Assembly: GCA_964036665.1 (NCBI GenBank)
Contig: OZ038530.1
Span: forward strand, 10,876,501 to 10,940,500
Source: Gordius sp. MW1
Taxonomy: Eukaryota; Nematomorpha; Gordioida; Gordea; Gordiidae
Direction of reading: 5' to 3'
DNA length: 64,000 nt
This document shows, piece after piece, positions 59,001 through 64,000 of the stretch. The notes beneath the pieces were generated by a model, which did no database searches, was not told the origin of the DNA, and was given only the letters and a program-made list of their open reading frames with translations. Both the position numbers and the translations under genes were made by a program. Within the stretch, counting starts at the first letter, position 1. The number at the start of each line of letters is the position of its first letter.

Positions 59001-61442
59001 ATGGAAAAACTTTATCTAATTAACCACTTTACCTCAAAATTTTCTCAATCCTTCATTTAAACGCTATTTTTACTCATAATATATATATAGGTTTTTCTAC
59101 AGTTTATACGGCCATCTTTGATCTATATTTATATTACCCATTTTAACACAAAATTAATGATATATATAGTCAAGCTTTGTCTCTCTTATGTTATTTTTTA
59201 ATTCTCTTTGAATTTATGCTTTATTTGTATTCCAGCCCTTTTGAAGTTTATTTGAGCCTCATAAAATGTGTGTAATAGGTAGACAGCTCTTTTTCATTTT
59301 TTTCTACAAGTTTTGAATTTACGCCTTTATTACTTTTATTTTTTCATTTTATTTAATTTTGCTTTGCAGCCATACTCTGTACCTTTTCATTTGCGGTTGG
59401 TATACTATTTGTGTTGTCTTCTGGAGAATATTGGGTCAAACTCTTCGATACATTCGCCGGAACATTAACTTTGGTTATAATAGCCTTCTTCGAAATTATG
59501 GCCGTTTCTTACGTCTATGGCCACAGGAGGTTTTATATTTATCATTCAGCAAAAAATAAAATTTTATGGTAAAATAAGTAAGATATTAAAGAGTGAAAAT
59601 TTTTCTTTAACAGATTGGATTTAATAAATTTTATGCTTTCACCCTAATATCTAAAACAAATATATGGGCGTTATAAATTTAATTATGTTTTAATGTATAA
59701 ACACTTTATGTCGCGCCAAGGATATCATCAGCTGTTATATAAAGTTACATTATTTGAAAAGGAATTAGCATGAATGTGCATTTTAACAATTTTTTTACAT
59801 TTTAATGCAAAATTTTATTTGAAAAACATTTTCGCAGATTTTGTGTTGATTTGGAACGGATGACAGGCAATTATCCGAATTGGTATTGGCAACTTATGTG
59901 GCGTTTCGTAAGTCCTGCCCTGATGGTGGTCCTGTTGCTAGCGAGTATTGTTAAGTGGATCATTACACCTCCTAACTATAAGATTTACAACTCTGTGACG
60001 GTAAAATATAATATTCCTACTATTTTGTCGATATTTATCGCTTAATTTATCTTCTCATCATAATATGGTATTTTAATGCATGTTTCTAGACGTTATTGGT
60101 TGAAAAACCGTACCCCACCTGGATTTTAGGGATCGTGGCACTCATCATATTACTGGGTTCGATTTATTAATTTAATTTTTCAAATATGTGCTTAAAATTA
60201 GGAAATGAAAATGATAACTTATTATATGGCCATTCCATGACAAATCAAAACGTTTTCGACCAACCATTTCATATCAGGATAATTTTTGGTGAGGGTGTAG
60301 GCCTCATTTATTAAAGTAATTTCTGAAAATTTTAGCCATTTTGGGCCAATACTTTTTAAGTTATGGAGTTTGAAGGGCCAAAATCACGTTCGGGAGATCG
60401 CGTAGATAAAAGTTCAAAATTTAAGTTGATTTTTTATCCAATATAATTTATTAACCATGTATTCTTTATAAATTTTCAATTTGATAAATGTTCTTGTGAT
60501 AATTGATTATATCTATAAATATTTTTGGTGAAAATGTAATTTTTCGAATTCTTGACCATCTCGTAGCCGATCCCAAACTGTTTATGATTGAAATATGATA
60601 ATGGGTCATAAAGGAGTGCACATTGTGAAATTTATGATTTCATATACAGGGTAAATATGTTTTTAAGATTTATACTAATATGACCACAAAAAATTAACCG
60701 CAAAAGTTTGAGGTTTTTGGTTAAATTATTTCGATAGAGAATTTTTTTAGGAACAAAATGCACCAAAATCTGAGTGAATAACGCAATTACTTTCAAAAAT
60801 CTGACAAAAATAGTAAAAACATAAAACGCTCCCGAACGTGATTTTGGCCCTTAAACGTCCATAACTTGAAAAGTATTGCCCAAAATGGCTAAAATTTTCA
60901 GATATTACTCTAATAAATGAGGCCTACACCCTCACCAAAAATTATCCTGATCTGGGACGGTCGGTCGAAAATCGTCTTTTTTTTTTGACGAATCGACATG
61001 AAATGGGTATATTGCATAACAACATTACTCATAATCTTTTCTAATTGCGATAAGCCAACTTTTTCCCATTACTTTAAAAGTAAAATTTGAGCAAAAGTTA
61101 AGGCCTCTCTTTGAAATTTTTAGTTTATTTAATTTCAATTATTGACCACATTTGAGCGCAGTTAAAATTTCCATAGCACCAGAAAATCATAAATCGCTCA
61201 GTGTTTTTTTATATAAAACTTCCATAATAAATTCTAATACAGGTAGCGTATCCATACCCATAGTAGCTTTGCTCAGGTATTTCAACGTGCTAAAATTTGA
61301 AACTGACATCCCTACGGGCGTCAAGCGCTTTAGAGCTACCGAATCCACTTCTAAAATGATTTCTTCCACAACTACTCTGAGTAAGCTGGAAGAAATGGAA
61401 GCGCTCAAACCAAATTTAAAAACCATTCACGAAATAGCTTGA
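53065..61442 (+). CDS. SLC6 amino-acid transporter, SLC6A15/17 (B0AT2/NTT4)-like, copy B
   Basis: Exons: 53065-53269, 53853-54326, 54585-55087, 56277-56387, 57064-57305, 57855-58008, 58685-58886, 59370-59529, 59838-60000, 60090-60156, 61243-61442, giving 826 residues in one frame. Every exon equals its partner in copy A in length except exon 3 (503 against 515 bp, four codons shorter). The span 1 signature [15 protein letters not shown] and the other landmarks listed for copy A are all present. Exon 3 ends KSSGK, the family form. Most coding differences I noticed lie in the second extracellular loop, for example [12 protein letters not shown] and [12 protein letters not shown]. Start chosen as for copy A: the sequence before the ATG is conserved, and the first span follows about 40 residues later. 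Probably functional. It lies downstream of copy A in the same orientation, 7.9 kb from A's stop. Confidence 0.93.
55128..55278. mobile_element. GGCGTAGCC-family MITE in intron 3, orthologous to that of copy A
   Basis: It sits at the same place as 36158-36294, with right flank GATAGTCT. The left flank has gained three bases (GATAGTAGTCT). The G run is longer here. Confidence 0.85.
55577..55746. mobile_element. GGCGTAGCC-family MITE private to copy B, inside a further insertion
   Basis: It starts ATGGGCGTAGCC and ends GGCTACGCCCATG. A second terminus, TTGCGTACGCCACTG, follows at about 55888. The sequence TATAAAATT lies on both sides of the combined 310-bp insert (55569 and 55889). The matching position in copy A (about 36535) has neither, so the insertion followed the duplication. 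Confidence 0.75.
60228..61012. mobile_element. Long-inverted-repeat (fold-back) element in intron 10 of copy B
   Basis: Arms of about 190 bases face each other. Landmarks in the left arm are GGATAATTTTTGGTGAGGGT (60279), TAGGCCTCATTTATTA and AAAATCACGTTCGGGAG (60381). Their reverse complements appear in the right arm in the mirrored order (60825-60960). The outermost bases are weaker: CCATTCCATG against CATGAAATGG. The middle is about 400 bases with no coding frame. Copy A has no such insert in intron 10. Superfamily unknown. Confidence 0.8.
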
Positions 61443-61825
61443 TTCTCCCGCCTCCTTCCTCCCTATTGTGATATAATAATAAATACATAATCCACTCGTC
61501 GGCGTTTTTTAAAAAAAGCGACTTATTTTTGCCCTACTATATATGTCTTAACACTTGCTAAAGTCTTAAAAGTTATTGTTGGACCATGGCATATGGACAA
61601 TATTTGTAGGTTTGTCGCCTTTTACCTAACTATCTATCGTCGCACGTCTCTGTCATTGTGCGAGTAATCTATAATCCTCCCCACTTTACCCTCCAATCCG
61701 ATCCGTTCTCTGTTTTCCTTCCGATTGCTTATTATATAATACATTAATTGTTGAATTTTACGTTAACTTATAATATACACTCTATACATATCCATACTTA
61801 CTTCATACCTCTATTACACATAAAA

Positions 61826-61985
61826 ATACGCCCTTCGGGCGTAACTGGGGGCTTCGCCCCCAGACCCCCTTGGGGGCTTCGCCCCCAAACCCCCTGCTCG
61901 GGGCTCCGCCCCCAGTCCCCCGTTGGGGGCTCTGCCCCCAAATCCCCATCTCCTGGGGGCTCCGCCCCCAGACCCCCGGAGAAGG
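61826..61985. repeat. Array of GC-rich hairpin units (GGGGGCTTCGCCCCC type)
   Basis: A leading CGCCCTTCGGGCG hairpin is followed by five units starting near 61847, 61872, 61899, 61925 and 61955. Each is a G-run, C(T/C)(T/C/G)(C/T)G and C-run palindrome joined by ACCCCC-like spacers of 10-15 bases. GC content is far above that of the surroundings. A single related hairpin precedes the composite element at 25875, and degenerate GGGGGCGGAGC units occur at 37480-37545. Confidence 0.85.
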
Positions 61986-62130
61986 GGGAGAAGGGAAGGG
62001 GGGGGGGGGGAAGGGAAGAGGGGACGACTCATCTATTCTACGTATAAATGTAGCTTATTTGCTATGCAATTTATGGGCGAGAAAGGTGAGAAGGGGCGAG
62101 AATGCCTATGGGGGGGGGTATTAAATGCAA
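61986..62130. repeat. Purine block with TTTGCTATGCAATTTATGGGC, copy 2
   Basis: The order GGGAAGGG run, GACGACTCATCT, TTTGCTATGCAATTTATGGG, GGGGCGAGAATGCCTAT and GGGGTATTAAATGC matches 25890-26040 closely. It is the same dispersed unit in the same orientation. Confidence 0.7.
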
Positions 62131-62280
62131 AAGAATTGGACTGACGGGCATAGGTAGGTATCAATGTTAGCCAAAAAAACGTAAAATTTTATTTTGATTT
62201 ACAATTTGACGAAGCGGGAAAATATAAATGAGTTAAGTGTATAAATATCGGCTGGATAAAGTATATAAATATCATCTTTA

Positions 62281-63369
62281 TTAATTGCTATGCAATTTAT
62301 GGGCTCGTTTTTTGTGCGTCGTCCGTCGTCCGTCCGTCGTCCGTCCGTCGTCCACCAAGTTATTGGCGCCAGCCTTTTTTAAATTAAATTAATTGTTAAT
62401 ACCATTGATAATTCGACTTTTTGACCGTCCGCAGGCTACTGACCATTGAAAAAAATTACCATTGGCCAAATAAATCGAAATTTTTTGTTCGTTTTTGAAT
62501 AGGTTACCATTGATAATTACCCTGTGCCCTCCACTACAAGGGCCTATGCCTCTACTGATATGGGTCCCTGTTAATTAAATTAATATTTTGTTCTTGTTAA
62601 TACCATTGATAATATGACATTTTAGCCGTCCGCTGGCTACTGACCGATGGAAAAAATGACCATTGGCCAAAATGTGAATCGGAATTATTTTTTTCGTTTT
62701 TTTTTTGACTATTATGATTGTTCCTGTTACTACCATTGCTATTATGACTTTTTGGCCGTCCGCTGGCTGCTGACCAATGGAATAAAATGACCATTGGCCA
62801 AAATGTGATTCGAAAATTTTTTTTTCGTTTCTTTTTGACTATTATGATTGTTCCTGTTACTACCATTGCTATTATGCCTTTTTGGCCGTCCGCTGGCTGC
62901 TGACACATGGAATAAAATGACCATTGGCCAAAATGTGATTCGAAACTTTTTTTTTCGTTTTTTTTGACTATTATGATTGTTCCTGTTACTACCATTGCTA
63001 TTATGACTTTTTGGCCGTCCGCTGGCTGCTGACCAATGGAAAAAAATGACCATTGGCCAAAATGTGATTCGAAATTTTTTTTTTAGTTTTTTTTTGACTA
63101 TTATGAATTTATATCCACTTTTACCGTGTCCTGGCTGATGACCAATGGAAAAAAATGACCATTGGCCAAAATGTTATTCGAAAATTTTGTTTTCGTTTTT
63201 TTGGCTATCATTGACTTATAGAGTATCTGTTGGTACTGACCAATGGAAAAAAATGACCATTGGCCAAATTTTTGATTTTTTTAAAAATTGTTCAAATTCA
63301 ACAAAAACTTTCTCCCAACAATTCTGCAAAATCTTAACATTGTCATGTTTTATAATATAATGTTTGTTA
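62281..63369 (-). mobile_element. Composite satellite-bearing element, Helentron/pearl-like, copy 2 (inverted)
   Basis: This is the reverse complement of the element at 26188-27778. It starts TTAATTGCTATGCAATTTAT, goes on GGGCTCGTTTTTTGT and a (CGTC)n tract (62318-62353). About seven inverted satellite units with CCATTGG/CCAATGG pairs follow, up to the shared edge AATGTTTGTTA at 63369. It lacks the 60-bp arrays of copy 1, so internal arrays vary in number. No intact protein-coding gene; the open frames inside are satellite translations. Confidence 0.65.
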
Positions 63370-64000
63370 CACGCCTAATTTTAAATATTTTTGAATTTTG
63401 GCACATATACCCGTTTTTAAACTTATTTTTTATTCGCTTTTGATGATTTGAAACGAGGAGTTTTAAATTAGTTTAAATAATTATGTTTGTAACAAAGTTT
63501 AATTTTAATTTTATGTATCCTTAATGCAGGACTTGCGTAGGTCAATACCTGGGAGGGGCAAAGTGATTTTTTTAAATTTTAACCGGTCCCTCCAATGGAA
63601 GCCTCTAAATTCTTTCCAAGCTCGTAAGTATGCTCGCATTATGCCAATTTGATAGTTTACATATAAACCTTGAGGATTATATTTTTTATTTAATAATAAT
63701 TTAATATTTCTTAATGTTAGGCACCTTTTCAAATTAAAAAAAAATATTTGTTATCCCAAAATTAATTTTGATAGGTTATTTATTAACCCTAATTAATGCC
63801 CCCCCCCCAAAAACATACTCTCGAGTACCCGCTTCGCCCAATAACTTAATCTTACTTTAATTACTCAACCTTGGAATTTAATGGCTTTTCCGAGGGAAAC
63901 GAAAAATCGTATAGAGAGCATGACTTTGTAAATTTTCAAATACTCATTTCTTTATTTCCAATAAACCATCTACAAACTTAATCATTAACAATTAATTAAA
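63370..64000. other. Window end, no certain gene
   Basis: A 73-codon minus frame at 63511-63732 has no recognised domain and lies next to G- and C-run sequence typical of the local transposons. A CTCGAG-containing word TACTCTCGAGTACCC at about 63819 resembles the piggyBac-type MITE end but is not paired. Confidence 0.35.

Larger units (their letters stand above)
51909..61822 (+). repeat. Segmental duplication unit B
   Basis: Direct repeat of unit A (31907-45497). The left edge falls inside a GGCGTAGCC-family MITE whose other half is missing here. The right edge is at TATTACACATA, after which the GC-rich hairpin array begins. Confidence 0.9.

Noticed and set aside
61748-62144. Pro/Gly-rich open frames in three frames and both strands
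   Set aside because: Produced by the GC-rich hairpin array. Several overlapping frames are open only because stop codons are rare in GC-rich repeats.
62597-63053. 132- and 103-codon minus-strand frames with the same peptide repeats
   Set aside because: Same satellite in the inverted element, not a protein gene.

Overview
The window is AT-rich, intron-bearing animal DNA packed with small DNA transposons. No bacterial features are present. An invertebrate is certain enough. An arthropod is my best guess, because the C-type lectin at 19.1 kb is written in the arthropod style, but I cannot name the species. Five spliced introns in short genes are only 35 to 80 bp, four of them 51 bp or less.

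Layout. 0-2.1 kb: relic of a Helitron helicase with a recognisable 3' terminus. 2.8-3.4 kb: piggyBac-type MITE. 4.2-5.75 kb (minus): ADAM10-like metalloprotease/disintegrin fragment. 7.3-14 kb: a co-oriented cluster of three secreted-protein genes. The first two are paralogous Gly/Gln-rich proteins that share a repeated Ile/Leu-Asp-Leu-Ser-Ser-Leu motif and a basic cleavage site just before the C terminus. 14-18.1 kb: hAT MITEs, including one hAT element inserted into another with both target duplications intact. 19-20 kb: a C-type lectin gene and, convergent to it, a small BRK1 (WAVE complex) gene. 22.6-23 kb: three tandem 27-residue exons. 23.4-23.8 kb: an integrase-like fossil. 25.8-27.8 kb: a composite satellite-bearing element resembling Helentron/pearl elements. 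28-31.4 kb: LINE and hAT pieces.

The largest content is a direct duplication. Unit A (about 31.9-45.5 kb) and unit B (about 51.9-61.8 kb) each carry an 11-exon SLC6 amino-acid transporter of the SLC6A15/17 (B0AT2/NTT4) kind. I could follow both reading frames from ATG to stop across all ten introns: 830 codons in A and 826 in B. All exons have the same length in both copies except exon 3, which codes for part of an unusually large second extracellular loop. Mobile elements date the event: some insertions are shared by both copies and others are private, with a clean empty site in the partner. The 6.4 kb between the units is transposon debris, mainly a LINE. 61.8-63.4 kb holds an array of GC-rich hairpins and a second, inverted copy of the composite element from 26-28 kb.

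The secreted Gly/Gln-rich pair is the best candidate for something undescribed. The transporter pair with its expanded extracellular loop is the best supported unusual gene structure.
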